The notes under the pieces: model-generated
Databases searched by the model: none
What the model saw: the letters and a program-made list of their open reading frames with translations, nothing else
What the model was told of the DNA's origin: nothing
Shown here: piece by piece, positions 1 to 8,690 of the stretch
Position numbering within the stretch: position 1 is the stretch's first letter
Layout of the letters: each line of letters starts with the position of its first letter
Position numbers and translations under genes: made by a program
Assembly (NCBI RefSeq): GCF_024137865.1
Contig: NZ_CP099960.1
Location: forward strand, 1-64,000
Direction of reading: 5' to 3'
Origin: Moraxella sp. FZFQ2102
GTDB lineage: Bacteria > Pseudomonadota > Gammaproteobacteria > Pseudomonadales > Moraxellaceae
Length of the DNA stretch: 64,000 nucleotides

Positions 1-810
1 ATTATGACGAGTTGAAACACCTTCGTTACGGAAGTTGCGGTTGATTTCAAATACTCGCTCAAAGCCCCCGACTACCAAGCGTTTTAGGTATAATTCTGGT
101 GCGATACGCAAAAACAGTGGCATATCCAGTGCATTGTGATGTGTCTCAAATGGACGTGCTGATGCACCACCTGGGATGACATGCATCATCGGCGTTTCGA
201 CTTCCATAAAGCGTTCTTTGGTCAGAAACTCACGAATGCCTGCGACGACTTTTGCACGGATCTCAAAGGTGCGTTTGGTTTCTTCATTGACAATCAAATC
301 TAAATAACGCTGACGGTATTTGACTTCGGTATCAGTCAAGCCGTGGAATTTGTCAGGTAATGGGCGTAGTGATTTGGTCAATAGCTCAAAGTCTTCTAGG
401 TGGATGTACAAATCCCCCTTGCCAGAGCGGCCGATATAGCCTGATGCTGCCACGATATCACCCAAATCGAGTGATTTGATGGTTTCTAGCGTCTCACTTG
501 GCAAGCCTTTGCGATCGACATACAGCTGGATGCGACCAGTCATATCTTGGATGACGATGAATGAGCCACGGTTTAGCATCACACGGCCAGCGACTTTGGC
601 ATAGACTTTGTCGCCTGCTTCGATGGTTGCCTTGTCCACGCCATCAAATTGATTTTGTAGGTCTTGGCAATAATCTTCACGCTTAAAGGTGTTTGGATAA
701 GCAGTTTTGCCCTGCTCGGCTGCCTTTTCTTGTAAGGCTTGTAGTTTGGCGTGGCGTTGGGCGATTAGGTCGTTTTCTGAGATTTGTTCGGTGTTGTTGT
801 GTTCAGTCAT
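1..810 (-). CDS. lysS: Lysyl-tRNA synthetase, N-terminal 270 residues (cut by window edge)
   Basis: Charges tRNA-Lys with lysine in the cytoplasm (class II synthetase). The visible part contains the N-terminal OB-fold anticodon-binding domain (about residues 60-165, with [14 protein letters not shown] and [21 protein letters not shown]) and the start of the catalytic core, including class II motif 1 ([11 protein letters not shown] ... FMEVETPMM) and the approach to motif 2 ([17 protein letters not shown]). The frame is open to base 1, so the rest lies outside the window. The ATG at 808-810 gives the usual hydrophilic N-terminus. A TACAAT-like -10 lies on the minus strand at 870-875. Identification is secure. 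Confidence 0.96.
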   Translation of the reverse strand, partial: MTEHNNTEQISENDLIAQRHAKLQALQEKAAEQGKTAYPNTFKREDYCQDLQNQFDGVDKATIEAGDKVYAKVAGRVMLNRGSFIVIQDMTGRIQLYVDRKGLPSETLETIKSLDLGDIVAASGYIGRSGKGDLYIHLEDFELLTKSLRPLPDKFHGLTDTEVKYRQRYLDLIVNEETKRTFEIRAKVVAGIREFLTKERFMEVETPMMHVIPGGASARPFETHHNALDMPLFLRIAPELYLKRLVVGGFERVFEINRNFRNEGVSTRHN

Positions 811-960
811 GATAAATCCGCTGATGATGTGAAAGCTAATGCTATGAAATTAACAAAAAAATTTCGCCTATTGTAACATAAAGGCGGTCAATTTTTCATT
901 AAGAATTTGCAAGTTTCGCCCATACATAACCCATGTATTTGTTTATGAATTTTAATTTGG

Positions 961-2523
961 TCAATGTTGCTTATTGCCCCAATAATGACTGCCAACACTG
1001 TCATGACGCGCCAATGCTGATGTAGCAAGCAAATATGCACAAGTAATCAGATTATGCAGCTCAATATTGGAAATATCGGTACAACTAAAGTCTGGGCGTT
1101 GAATCATCCAAGGAGTCAAGCGATCTATCAGTGTACGAATTTGTTCAGGATACCGCACAATACCCAAGGCTGACTGAACTTCGTGTTTTACCATAGATTT
1201 AGTCAGTGTAGCTTTTGATGTTTTGTTGCTTTGTAAGAACGATGGACAATTTGGATTTCGCTGAACAATATGCCAAGATTCTAAAGCTTGTATTTTTTGC
1301 CAAGGCTTATGTTGAATATATCTATCCAAAATATCATCCGCAATGCATTGCGCAATCACAATACATTCCAATAAAGAATTACTTGCCAAACGATTTGCAC
1401 CATGCAACCCTGTGCAAGCAACTTCCCCAACTGCGTATAGATGCATGATATCGGTACAACCCTTCGTATCAGTCAGTACGCCACTACAAAAATAATGCTG
1501 TACAGGGGTTACTGGAATTGGCATAGTACAAATATCAATACCTTGATTTTGACATATGGTGGCAATTGTTGAAAAATGCGAATGAATAAACTTTTGAGAG
1601 CGGTGACGAATATCTAAATAAATGCGCTTACCTGTACTCATCTGATGATAAGCAATACTTCGCGCTACAATATCTCTGGGTGCAAGTTCGGCTCTATGAT
1701 CATAGCTTGGCATAAAGCGACAGCCGTCAGCATCAATTAACACCGCTCCTTCGCCACGCAATGCTTCGGAAATCAAAAAAGTCCGTTCTTGTTGAGTAGG
1801 CATTGCAAGTCCTGTAGGATGAAACTGCACAAATTCGCAATTTGCTAAGCGACACCCTGCCCAATATGCCATAGCAAACCCATCGCCTGTGCATACTGTT
1901 GGACTTGTAGTGTGGTGATACACCTGTCCTGCACCACCTGTTGCCAATACAGTATAAGATGCAAAGAAAGTATGATTTTGATGATTAATTTGACATTCCA
2001 CACCCATACACCGTCCATTGTCGGTACACAAAGACAGAACAAAACACTGCTCAATAACGGTAATATGTGGTGATTGATCAATCTTTGTCAGTAACGCCTG
2101 CATGATGGTTTGCCCTGTATGGTCAGCACAATGATATATGCGCCGCTTACAATGTCCACCCTCTTGGGTTAAATGCATCCGCCCATTTGCTTCTTGATCA
2201 AAAGTAACTGCATGACTCATCAGCCAATTAATAGCATCTTGCCCTTTACTGAGAATTAATCGTACTGCAGATTCATCACAGAGCCCAGCTCCTGCTAGCA
2301 GTGTGTCTTGTACATGAGATTCGATCGATTCTGGTATTGATGTAGCTGCAGCAATACCACCTTGCGCAAGACAACTGGCATTATCACGCAGTGTGGATTT
2401 GCATAAGATGGCTACTTGTAAATCAGTCGGCAAGCTAAGCGCTGTTGCAAGTGCTGCCAAGCCATTGCCAATAATTAATACATCATAGTTAGTACCTGCA
2501 CAATTATCGATGTCATTATTCAT
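961..2523 (-). CDS. nadB: L-aspartate oxidase
   Basis: Flavoenzyme that oxidises L-aspartate to iminoaspartate, the first step of de novo NAD synthesis; the product is passed to NadA. The 520-residue protein has the N-terminal FAD dinucleotide-binding loop (IIGNGLAALATAL, residues 17-29), the flavoprotein motif RGEGAVLIDADG, an RAELAPRDIVARSI segment, and the C-terminal GLHGANRLASNSLLECIV signature of the succinate dehydrogenase/NadB family. Length is slightly below the E. coli enzyme (540). The start codon overlaps the nadA stop by one base (TAATG), so the two are translationally coupled in a nadA-nadB operon. Confidence 0.95.
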   Translation of the reverse strand: MNNDIDNCAGTNYDVLIIGNGLAALATALSLPTDLQVAILCKSTLRDNASCLAQGGIAAATSIPESIESHVQDTLLAGAGLCDESAVRLILSKGQDAINWLMSHAVTFDQEANGRMHLTQEGGHCKRRIYHCADHTGQTIMQALLTKIDQSPHITVIEQCFVLSLCTDNGRCMGVECQINHQNHTFFASYTVLATGGAGQVYHHTTSPTVCTGDGFAMAYWAGCRLANCEFVQFHPTGLAMPTQQERTFLISEALRGEGAVLIDADGCRFMPSYDHRAELAPRDIVARSIAYHQMSTGKRIYLDIRHRSQKFIHSHFSTIATICQNQGIDICTMPIPVTPVQHYFCSGVLTDTKGCTDIMHLYAVGEVACTGLHGANRLASNSLLECIVIAQCIADDILDRYIQHKPWQKIQALESWHIVQRNPNCPSFLQSNKTSKATLTKSMVKHEVQSALGIVRYPEQIRTLIDRLTPWMIQRPDFSCTDISNIELHNLITCAYLLATSALARHDSVGSHYWGNKQH

Positions 2524-3638
2524 TATACTTGCCCCAAACCATGTATTGATGTTGTGTTTTTTAAAGTTTTTGCAAAACTCAGCATTCTATCAAGTGGCTG
2601 TTTGGCTTTTCTGACTAACTGATCATCGAGAATAATTTCACCTTTACCATTTTTCAGCACATCATAAATGCCTTGTAATTCATTCATAGCCATCCAAGGG
2701 CAAAATGCGCAGCTTTTACAGGTTGCGCTTTCTCCGGCAGTAGGTGCAGCAATAAAAGTCTTGCATGGTGCCAATTTTTGCATTTCATGCAAAATTCCAA
2801 GATCGGTCGCGACAATCAAAGTTGTTTCATCACGACAGACTGCCGCATCGATCAATTGACTGGTTGAACCGACCACATCAGCCAAAAGAACTACCGATTC
2901 AGGTGCTTCAGGGTGCACCAAAGTTGCTGCATTGGGGTGCTCTGTTTGCAATTGACTTAGTTCCAGAGCCTTAAATTCATCGTGAACTAGGCATGAGCCT
3001 TGCCAAAGCAGCATATCAGCACCAGTTAGACGCGCAAGATAGCCACCCAAATGCCGATCAGGACCCCATAGAATTTTCTTACCTTGAGCATGTAAATATG
3101 CGATCAAATCTACTGCTATAGCACTTGTTACCACCCAATCAGCACGCGCCTTCACTTCAGCACTGGTATTGGCATAAACCACAACTTCACGATCGGGATT
3201 TTCATCACAAAATTGTGTAAAAACATCAACAGGACAACCCAAATCTAATGAGCAAGTTGCTTGCAAATCAGGCATGAGCACTGTTTTATTTGGGCTTAAT
3301 ATTTTGGCACTTTCCCCCATAAATCGCACTCCTGCAACGATTAGCGTGTCGGCAGGATGCTCTGCCGCAAATTGCGCCATTTGCAATGAATCGCCCACCA
3401 TGCCACCTGTTTGTATAGCAAGCTCTTTAATATCGGCATTGACATAATAATGCGCCACCAATACAGCATTTTTTTGAGCAAGCAGCATTTTGATTTGTTC
3501 GATGTACCACTGTTTTTGGGTAGATTCAAGCTCTGATGGTACCTTTGCCCATGCTTGTTGTGTACTACACTGCATCGTTGGCGCGTGTGCTGATGGTAAA
3601 TCATAATCGATACGCGTAATATTTGTACTGACAGACAT
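2523..3638 (-). CDS. nadA: Quinolinate synthase
   Basis: Condenses iminoaspartate with dihydroxyacetone phosphate to quinolinate, using a 4Fe-4S cluster. The 371-residue protein shows the family landmarks: [13 protein letters not shown] near residue 61, [12 protein letters not shown], candidate cluster cysteines in CSLDLGC and in [14 protein letters not shown], and the [11 protein letters not shown] segment of the triplicated fold. It is the first gene of the nadA-nadB operon. The ATG at 3636-3638 is preceded by AAGGA at a slightly long spacing. Its promoter region contains two palindromes that I interpret as NadQ operators, so expression is probably repressed when NAD metabolites are plentiful. 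Confidence 0.95.
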   Translation of the reverse strand: MSVSTNITRIDYDLPSAHAPTMQCSTQQAWAKVPSELESTQKQWYIEQIKMLLAQKNAVLVAHYYVNADIKELAIQTGGMVGDSLQMAQFAAEHPADTLIVAGVRFMGESAKILSPNKTVLMPDLQATCSLDLGCPVDVFTQFCDENPDREVVVYANTSAEVKARADWVVTSAIAVDLIAYLHAQGKKILWGPDRHLGGYLARLTGADMLLWQGSCLVHDEFKALELSQLQTEHPNAATLVHPEAPESVVLLADVVGSTSQLIDAAVCRDETTLIVATDLGILHEMQKLAPCKTFIAAPTAGESATCKSCAFCPWMAMNELQGIYDVLKNGKGEIILDDQLVRKAKQPLDRMLSFAKTLKNTTSIHGLGQV

Positions 3639-3691
3639 TGACCAAATCCTTCTTTAAAATTACAAAATAAGAACAAAAGCATGTTTTCAAA

Positions 3692-3751
3692 TATATGCTC
3701 AAATTGAGTATATATTTTTGACTATTATGCTCATTTTGAGTATAATGTAAA
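3692..3751. promoter_or_regulatory. Twin palindromic operators over the divergent nadA/nadQ promoters
   Basis: Two 19-bp palindromes of form TATGCTCAWWTTGAGTATA lie at 3694-3712 and 3726-3744, with centres 32 bp apart (about three helical turns). The second fills the 17-bp spacer between a good plus-strand promoter for nadQ, TTGACT at 3718-3723 and TATAAT at 3741-3746. On the minus strand, TTTACA (3746-3751) and CATAAT (3724-3729) form a plausible nadA promoter around the same palindrome. The sites and promoter matches are visible in the sequence. Binding by the adjacent Nudix-type regulator is inference. Confidence 0.7.
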
Positions 3752-3860
3752 GCACTTTTTGAAAATTTATATCATTGCAATGGTATTTGCCTTGGGTGTT
3801 TGTAATTTTGTCCAATGTTTTTTAAAATAGACCAAATAAATAATCGTATGGACAATTATT

Positions 3861-4805
3861 ATGCAAACCATCCAGAGGATAAAAACCTTTGATAATTCAA
3901 CGCACGGCATTGTTGAGTTGGTGACAGTCTTGGTGGCAGTAACTGATAACACAGCGCGCGTATTGACCGTAACAGATGGTCGCGAACTACCAAGTGGTGC
4001 GCTCAGCCCCATTCACCATTCCTTGCAAGCGGGTGTCAGAGATTGGGTGCATAAACAAACTGCCCAGCCTATGGGTTATGTTGAGCAGCTTTATACATTT
4101 GTTGATACCCATAGACAGAACCAAGATGGCTTACCAGTGTTATATGTGAGTTATTTAGGTTTGGTTAATGAGGCACAAGATTTGGCAGCAGATGCAATAT
4201 GGTGCGACTGGTATCAGTATTTTCCTTGGGAAGATACACGCTGCACCACTTGGCAAGCTCGTATTGAATATATCTTGCAAGCACTCAAGCACTGGGCGGA
4301 TAATGCCCCAAGTCGTGTTCAGTCCAATAAGCGCCACCAGCGCATACAGATAGTTTGGGGTACTGGCACATATACATGGATGGATGATATGGTGTTATTG
4401 CGTTACGAGATGCTTTATGAAGCAGGATTAATTACTGAATCGCCGACGCTATTGCAAGGGTTTGATATTGGACAAACAGGCATTTATATGAACAAAAATC
4501 ATCGTCGCGTACTTGCAACGGCATTAGCAAGATTACGCGCCAAGATCAAATATCGCCCTGTGATTTTTGAATTAATGCCTGAGCAATTTACTTTACTTGC
4601 GTTACAAAAAAGCATCGAGACATTGACAGGGTGTACTTTGCACAAACAAAATTTTCGCCGACAAATCTTTCATCAAGCATTGATCGAACCTTGTTCTAAA
4701 GATACGGTCGGTATGCGTGGGCGTCCAGCGCAGCTATATCGCTTCAAAGATAATGTCTTGCTTGAGCGTTCATTGTCCAGCACTAGGTTGCCTGTAAGTA
4801 AATAA
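3861..4805 (+). CDS. nadQ: NadQ-like transcriptional regulator of NAD biosynthesis (Nudix-like domain plus winged helix)
   Basis: Probable repressor of NAD synthesis genes, sensing an NAD-related metabolite through a catalytically dead Nudix fold. Residues about 15-150 resemble a Nudix domain, with LPSGALSPIHHSLQAG where the Nudix box should be but without its catalytic glutamates. Residues about 220-305 look like the winged helix shared by NrtR and NadQ (FTLLALQKSIETLTG, NFRRQIF, GRPAQLYRF). It is divergent from nadA-nadB and directly upstream of nadC, which fits NadQ (COG4111) better than NrtR; NadQ is best known in alpha- and betaproteobacteria. An internal promoter with an operator in its spacer suggests autorepression. 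The family assignment is from remembered motifs. Confidence 0.75.
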   Translation: MQTIQRIKTFDNSTHGIVELVTVLVAVTDNTARVLTVTDGRELPSGALSPIHHSLQAGVRDWVHKQTAQPMGYVEQLYTFVDTHRQNQDGLPVLYVSYLGLVNEAQDLAADAIWCDWYQYFPWEDTRCTTWQARIEYILQALKHWADNAPSRVQSNKRHQRIQIVWGTGTYTWMDDMVLLRYEMLYEAGLITESPTLLQGFDIGQTGIYMNKNHRRVLATALARLRAKIKYRPVIFELMPEQFTLLALQKSIETLTGCTLHKQNFRRQIFHQALIEPCSKDTVGMRGRPAQLYRFKDNVLLERSLSSTRLPVSK

Positions 4806-4838
4806 TCACCGGTGACAATTTGTTAATTTAGGGAGAAG

Positions 4839-5729
4839 ATGATGGCAAATAAGAAAAAAACCGTTCGCACAGCAAAAGCAATTTTTTCATTGCCTGATGT
4901 AATGATTACACCCATCATACAACTGGCACTGGCTGAAGACTTAGGTAGGCGTGGTGACATTACCAGTCAGGCGATTATTCCAGTAGGCACTAAGGCGAAA
5001 CTGGCAATCGTCAGCCGTGAAGATGGCATACTCGCCGGTATGGATTTGGCACGATTGTCATTCACCTTATGCGACCCCAAAATCAAATTTAAGACCAAGG
5101 CACAAGATGGTGACCGTATTCAGACTGGACAAGTTTTGGCGATTGTTAAAGGGGATGCTCACGCATTATTGCAAGCTGAGCGTGTGGCGCTGAATTTTTT
5201 GACTCACTTAAGCGGCATCGCCAGTCAAACCGCCATTGCTGTCGCCCAAGTGGCACACACCAAGACCAAAATCACTTGCACACGCAAAACCATACCATTG
5301 CTGCGCAGCCTACAAAAATATGCCGTGCGTGTTGGTGGTGGTTGCAATCATCGCATGGGATTGGATGATGCCATCTTGATCAAGGATAATCATTTGATTT
5401 ATGTTGATTCTTTGACCAATGCAATTTATCGCGCTAAACATGCTGCAGGGCATTTGATCGCTGTCGAAGTTGAAGTTGATACCTTGGAGCAGTTGCAACA
5501 AGCACTAGATGCGGGCGCAACCTTTGTGCTGTTGGACAATATGGATGATGCTACACTACAACAAGCAGTAATGATGTGTCAGGGTCGCGCCAAGACTGAG
5601 GCTTCTGGCGGTATTACCTTAGAGCGCATCAAGACGATAGCGGAACATGGTGTAGACTATATTGCCCTAGGCTATTTGACACATACAGTGAAAAATCTAG
5701 ATATTGGACTTGATTACTTGGTTAAATAA
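4839..5729 (+). CDS. nadC: Nicotinate-nucleotide pyrophosphorylase (quinolinate phosphoribosyltransferase)
   Basis: Converts quinolinate and PRPP to nicotinate mononucleotide, the third step of de novo NAD synthesis. The protein has the N-terminal LAEDLGRRGDITSQAI segment, the core motif CTRKTIPLLRSLQKYAVRVG followed by GGCNHRMGLDDAILIKDNH, and the C-terminal EASGGITLERI phosphate loop. GGGAG at 4831-4835 is better spaced for the second ATG (4842) than the first (4839), so the true start may be 4842. It follows nadQ by 33 bp with no visible terminator, so both probably share the autoregulated nadQ promoter. A basic 14-residue N-terminal extension (KKKTVRTAK) precedes the catalytic fold. Confidence 0.95.
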   Translation: MMANKKKTVRTAKAIFSLPDVMITPIIQLALAEDLGRRGDITSQAIIPVGTKAKLAIVSREDGILAGMDLARLSFTLCDPKIKFKTKAQDGDRIQTGQVLAIVKGDAHALLQAERVALNFLTHLSGIASQTAIAVAQVAHTKTKITCTRKTIPLLRSLQKYAVRVGGGCNHRMGLDDAILIKDNHLIYVDSLTNAIYRAKHAAGHLIAVEVEVDTLEQLQQALDAGATFVLLDNMDDATLQQAVMMCQGRAKTEASGGITLERIKTIAEHGVDYIALGYLTHTVKNLDIGLDYLVK

Positions 5730-5803
5730 ACCCAAACACCCTTGCACCAAAAACAAAAAACCGCTATGATGAGTTAAACCTTACTTGAAACAAGGAGTCT
5801 GTG

Positions 5804-6379
5804 ATGAGTACCAAAACTGTCGGCGTGCCTTATCGTATCTTACGCGATGATGTGCAAGCGATTTTGATCGATGTTCAAGAAAAACTCACCCCACATATCC
5901 ATGATCACGAAGCCATCACGGACAAGATGGCGATCCTTATCCAAGGTCTGCAGGCGCTTGGCGTACCTGTGATGCTAAACGAACAATACAAAAAAGGTCT
6001 GGGCGAAACCATTGCCAAATTGACGGATGTGCTGGATGACGCGAACAAACAAAGCTTTGAGAAACTCAGCTTTAGCGTCTGTGACAATCCGCCATCTTGG
6101 GCGCATATCGTCCGCCAAAACCGCCGTATCGCACTATTATTCGGCATCGAAACCCATGTCTGTGTACTGCAGACAGCATTGGATTTATTAGATAATGGGA
6201 TGCAGCCTGTGATCATCGCTGATGCGGTCGGCTCACGCAATCCGTATGACAAAAAAATCGCCCTTCGCCGTATGCGCCGCGCTGGTGCGGTGATTACAAC
6301 CACCGAAGCGATTTTGTTTGAATTGCTTCGTGGTGCAGATGATCCTGCCTTTAAGACCATTTCAAAATTGGTCAAATAA
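5804..6379 (+). CDS. Isochorismatase-family cysteine hydrolase (YcaC-like)
   Basis: A 191-residue hydrolase of the isochorismatase-like fold; the natural substrate is unknown. The catalytic Asp is in AILIDVQEKL (about residue 23) and the nucleophilic Cys in FGIETHVCVLQTALDLL (about residue 120), with the cis-peptide region just before it. It lacks the metal-binding DxHxxxH of nicotinamidase, so despite lying 74 bp after nadC it is probably not PncA. The ATG at 5804 is preferred over the in-frame GTG at 5801 because AAGGAG (5792-5797) is then six bases upstream. A strong hairpin terminator follows. Confidence 0.85.
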   Translation: MSTKTVGVPYRILRDDVQAILIDVQEKLTPHIHDHEAITDKMAILIQGLQALGVPVMLNEQYKKGLGETIAKLTDVLDDANKQSFEKLSFSVCDNPPSWAHIVRQNRRIALLFGIETHVCVLQTALDLLDNGMQPVIIADAVGSRNPYDKKIALRRMRRAGAVITTTEAILFELLRGADDPAFKTISKLVK

Positions 6380-6409
6380 ATCAATTGAGCCAAACACACA
6401 AATCAAACA

Positions 6410-6443
6410 AATCGCCGACAGTAAAGACTATCGGCGATTTTTT
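6410..6443. terminator. Rho-independent terminator between the hydrolase and the Imm8-like gene
   Basis: Stem AATCGCCGA (6410-6418) pairs with TCGGCGATT (6431-6439), then a T run to 6443. It lies 30 bp past the hydrolase stop and just beyond the stop of the convergent immunity-like gene, with A residues on the left arm, so it may serve both strands. Confidence 0.8.
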
Positions 6444-6447
6444 AATT

Positions 6448-6813
6448 CTAATTATTTTCAAAATAATTATCAAATTCCCACCTAGCAAAAGTGCCAATCT
6501 GCATGGCAAGCTGATACCAACTATCACCTGTGGCATAACAAATGTATCTTTCAATGATTTGTTTGATTTTATTGTAATCAAAGTGATTGACAATCAGATA
6601 ACTACATCCCATCACATCATAACATTCATCAGCCAACTGAGATAGATAAGCTGGCGTACAAATAGTTAGATAAAAATCATCACCACCAATTTTACCATCA
6701 ACACCAATAACCAAGCGCAAATCCAAAGCAAATTCACCTAATGGCTTTGGATGCAACTCAGATAATGCTTCAGATATTTCTTCAACAATAATCGCTTTTA
6801 GCTGTGCTTTCAT
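6448..6813 (-). CDS. Imm8-like immunity protein, orphan
   Basis: A 121-residue protein resembling the Imm8 family of polymorphic-toxin immunity proteins: N-terminal MKAQLKAIIVEEI, a central LDLRLVIGVDGKIGGDDFYLTICTPAYL strand-rich core, and a C-terminal helical part (LIVNHFDYNKIKQIIERYI, GDSWYQLAMQIG). Members neutralise a cognate contact-dependent or secreted toxin in the producer or a bystander. No toxin, Rhs or CdiA fragment is nearby; the neighbours are a hydrolase and prfA, so it is an orphan. It has its own AGGGGG ribosome-binding site. The family call is from remembered patterns, and the toxin partner is unknown. Confidence 0.65.
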   Translation of the reverse strand: MKAQLKAIIVEEISEALSELHPKPLGEFALDLRLVIGVDGKIGGDDFYLTICTPAYLSQLADECYDVMGCSYLIVNHFDYNKIKQIIERYICYATGDSWYQLAMQIGTFARWEFDNYFENN

Positions 6814-6823
6814 GAATACCCCC

Positions 6824-6859
6824 TAATAATAAAGCGACCCAAAAGCCGCTTTATTATTA
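6824..6859 (-). terminator. Perfect 13-bp inverted repeat downstream of prfA
   Basis: TAATAATAAAGCG (6824-6836) is the exact reverse complement of CGCTTTATTATTA (6847-6859), with a 10-base loop. It lies 5 bp beyond the prfA stop and upstream of the Imm8-like gene. The AT-rich outer stem and GC inner part resemble a terminator without a long U tract. Confidence 0.6.
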
Positions 6860-6864
6860 ATGCA

Positions 6865-7947
6865 TTACTCACCACTAACACTTGCCATCAGATCTGCTTG
6901 ATGCTCACGCAATAAGCTGTCTAATAGCTCAGTCAAATCCCCTTCCATGATGGCATCGAGCTTATATAATGTCAAGTTGATGCGATGATCTGTCATGCGA
7001 CCCTGTGGGAAATTGTAAGTGCGGATACGCTCAGAGCGATCGCCCGAACCGACCAAATTGCGACGCATATCACTGGTGGCATCAATCTGCGCTTGGACTT
7101 TGGCTTGCTGAATACGAGCAATCAGCATCTTCATCGCCTTTTCTTTGTTGGCATGCTGAGAGCGTTCTTGTTGACATTCGGCGACCACGCCTGTTGGGAT
7201 GTGGGTGATACGCACCGCAGAGTCAGTGGTATTGACATGCTGACCACCTGCACCACTTGAACGATAGGTATCGATACGCAAATCTGCTGGATTGATTTCA
7301 ACCGTATCATCAATCTCAATCTCTGGCATCACCGCCACCGTACACGCCGAGGTATGCACTCGCCCTTGGGACTCAGTGGCTGGTACTCGCTGTACACGGT
7401 GTGCACCGCTTTCAAACTTCAGGCGGCCATAGACATCGATGCCAGAGATACGGCTGATGATTTCTTTATAACCACCATGCTCGCCTTCGTTGGCGGATAG
7501 GACTTCGACTTGCCAACCTTGCGATTGAGCGTATTTTTGGTACATACGGAACAAATCACCGCTAAAAATCGCCGCTTCATCACCGCCTGTACCCGCACGA
7601 ATCTCAAGAAAGGCAGGGACTTTGTCATTAGGATCTTTAGGTAACATCAAGATGTTCAGATGTTCGCCCAAAGTCTCAATGCGCGCTTTGGCATCGTCAA
7701 TCTCTTCAGCCGCCATCTCTTTCATATCAGGATCGGACAATAGCTCTTGGGCAGTGGCAAGGTCTTCTTCAGCTTGCAAAAACTTCTGCCAAGTCTCGGT
7801 AATCTCGCCAAGATCGCTATGCTCCATCGATAGCGCGCGAAATTTCTTATTATCGCCAATCACTTCAGGGTCGGATAACAGCGCGGTCACTTCCTCAAAA
7901 CGATCAACCATCTGATCTAGGCGATGGCGTAGGGATTCTTTAATCAT
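6865..7947 (-). CDS. prfA: Peptide chain release factor 1
   Basis: Recognises UAA and UAG stop codons and triggers peptide release on the ribosome. The 360-residue protein carries the codon-reading tripeptide PAT in [19 protein letters not shown], diagnostic of RF1 rather than RF2, and the peptidyl-transferase-centre GGQ motif in [19 protein letters not shown]-terminal helices (residues 1-100) and total length match the E. coli protein (360). The prmC methylase that often follows is not adjacent here. The ATG at 7945-7947 gives the canonical N-terminus. Confidence 0.97.
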   Translation of the reverse strand: MIKESLRHRLDQMVDRFEEVTALLSDPEVIGDNKKFRALSMEHSDLGEITETWQKFLQAEEDLATAQELLSDPDMKEMAAEEIDDAKARIETLGEHLNILMLPKDPNDKVPAFLEIRAGTGGDEAAIFSGDLFRMYQKYAQSQGWQVEVLSANEGEHGGYKEIISRISGIDVYGRLKFESGAHRVQRVPATESQGRVHTSACTVAVMPEIEIDDTVEINPADLRIDTYRSSGAGGQHVNTTDSAVRITHIPTGVVAECQQERSQHANKEKAMKMLIARIQQAKVQAQIDATSDMRRNLVGSGDRSERIRTYNFPQGRMTDHRINLTLYKLDAIMEGDLTELLDSLLREHQADLMASVSGE

Positions 7948-8040
7948 AAGTATAAATTTGTCTGATAAAAATAAGCCCTATTTTGCCACAAATCCGTATT
8001 TTTTGCATAAATATTTCACCGCTAATTTACCAAGCTGATT

Positions 8041-8046
8041 TATAAT
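8041..8046 (+). promoter_or_regulatory. -10 element upstream of the NadR-like kinase gene
   Basis: TATAAT at 8041-8046 lies about 30 bp upstream of the ATG at 8075. No convincing -35 is visible at the ideal spacing. There is no copy of the NadQ-type palindrome here. Confidence 0.45.
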
Positions 8047-8074
8047 AACCGCAAATTTTACGCCCATATACACC

Positions 8075-8605
8075 ATGCCAATCCCAAATAAACCCACCAA
8101 AATCCTACTCATCGGCGCTGAATGTACAGGCAAATCCACGCTTGCCGCTGCTTTGGCGCAGCGTTATCAAGGCGTGATTGTCCCTGAGTATTTGCGACTA
8201 TTTTTGGATACAAAGCCACAAGGTTATGTCTGTACTTTTGATGATATTGTACCGATTGCACAGGCGCAAATCAGACTTGAAAATAATGCTATGCAAGCTA
8301 ATGATAAGCTGATTATTTGTGATACTTCAGTGATTTTATTGGCGATATATAGTCAGTGGTATTTTGGACAAGTGGCGGATGAGCTATGGGATATGATCAA
8401 TACGCTCAGCTACGATGCGATCTTTGTGACTGATGATATTGGTATCACATGGGTGGCGGATGGACAGCGCGATTTGCCGCATGGCAGACATCTGATGCGT
8501 GATGAGATTATTAAGACTTTAGAAAAATTGGGCTTAAGCTTTGTGCCTATCACAGGATCGGTAGATAGCAGAATGGCACAAGTAGCCAATTATCTTGGGC
8601 TTTAA
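8075..8605 (+). CDS. NadR-like nicotinamide riboside kinase domain protein (AAA family)
   Basis: A 176-residue P-loop protein resembling the C-terminal ribosylnicotinamide kinase domain of NadR, without the HTH or adenylyltransferase domains. It has the Walker A loop GAECTGKSTLAAALA at residues 14-28 (NadR has GGESSGKSTL), a VPEYLRLFLD segment typical of the family, an aspartate strand LIICDTSVI, and a late RDLPHGRHLMRDEI segment. The likely reaction is ATP-dependent phosphorylation of nicotinamide riboside to NMN, a salvage route complementary to the nadABC locus 2 kb upstream. No PnuC transporter is nearby. Substrate is inferred from similarity. Confidence 0.7.
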   Translation: MPIPNKPTKILLIGAECTGKSTLAAALAQRYQGVIVPEYLRLFLDTKPQGYVCTFDDIVPIAQAQIRLENNAMQANDKLIICDTSVILLAIYSQWYFGQVADELWDMINTLSYDAIFVTDDIGITWVADGQRDLPHGRHLMRDEIIKTLEKLGLSFVPITGSVDSRMAQVANYLGL

Positions 8606-8625
8606 AAAAAAATTAGCTCCCAACA

Positions 8626-8658
8626 AAAAAATCGGGCTTAGATACAAACCCGATTTTT
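8626..8658. terminator. Bidirectional terminator between convergent kinase and ketoacyl synthase genes
   Basis: AAAAATCGGG (8626-8635) pairs exactly with CCCGATTTTT (8649-8658) around a 13-base loop. A run on one side and T run on the other suit both converging transcripts. Confidence 0.85.
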
Positions 8659-8690
8659 CTTAATTCTTAAACAGCTATCACAAACAGCCA

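Noticed and set aside
3694..3744. Palindromes as ordinary terminator hairpins
   Set aside because: They are AT-rich, lie between divergent genes and coincide with -35/-10 elements, so operator function is more likely.
5804..6379. Isochorismatase-fold hydrolase as nicotinamidase PncA, given its place after nadC
   Set aside because: It lacks the PncA metal-binding histidines (DxHxxxH) and looks like the YcaC-type hydrolases; the proximity to nadC is not enough.
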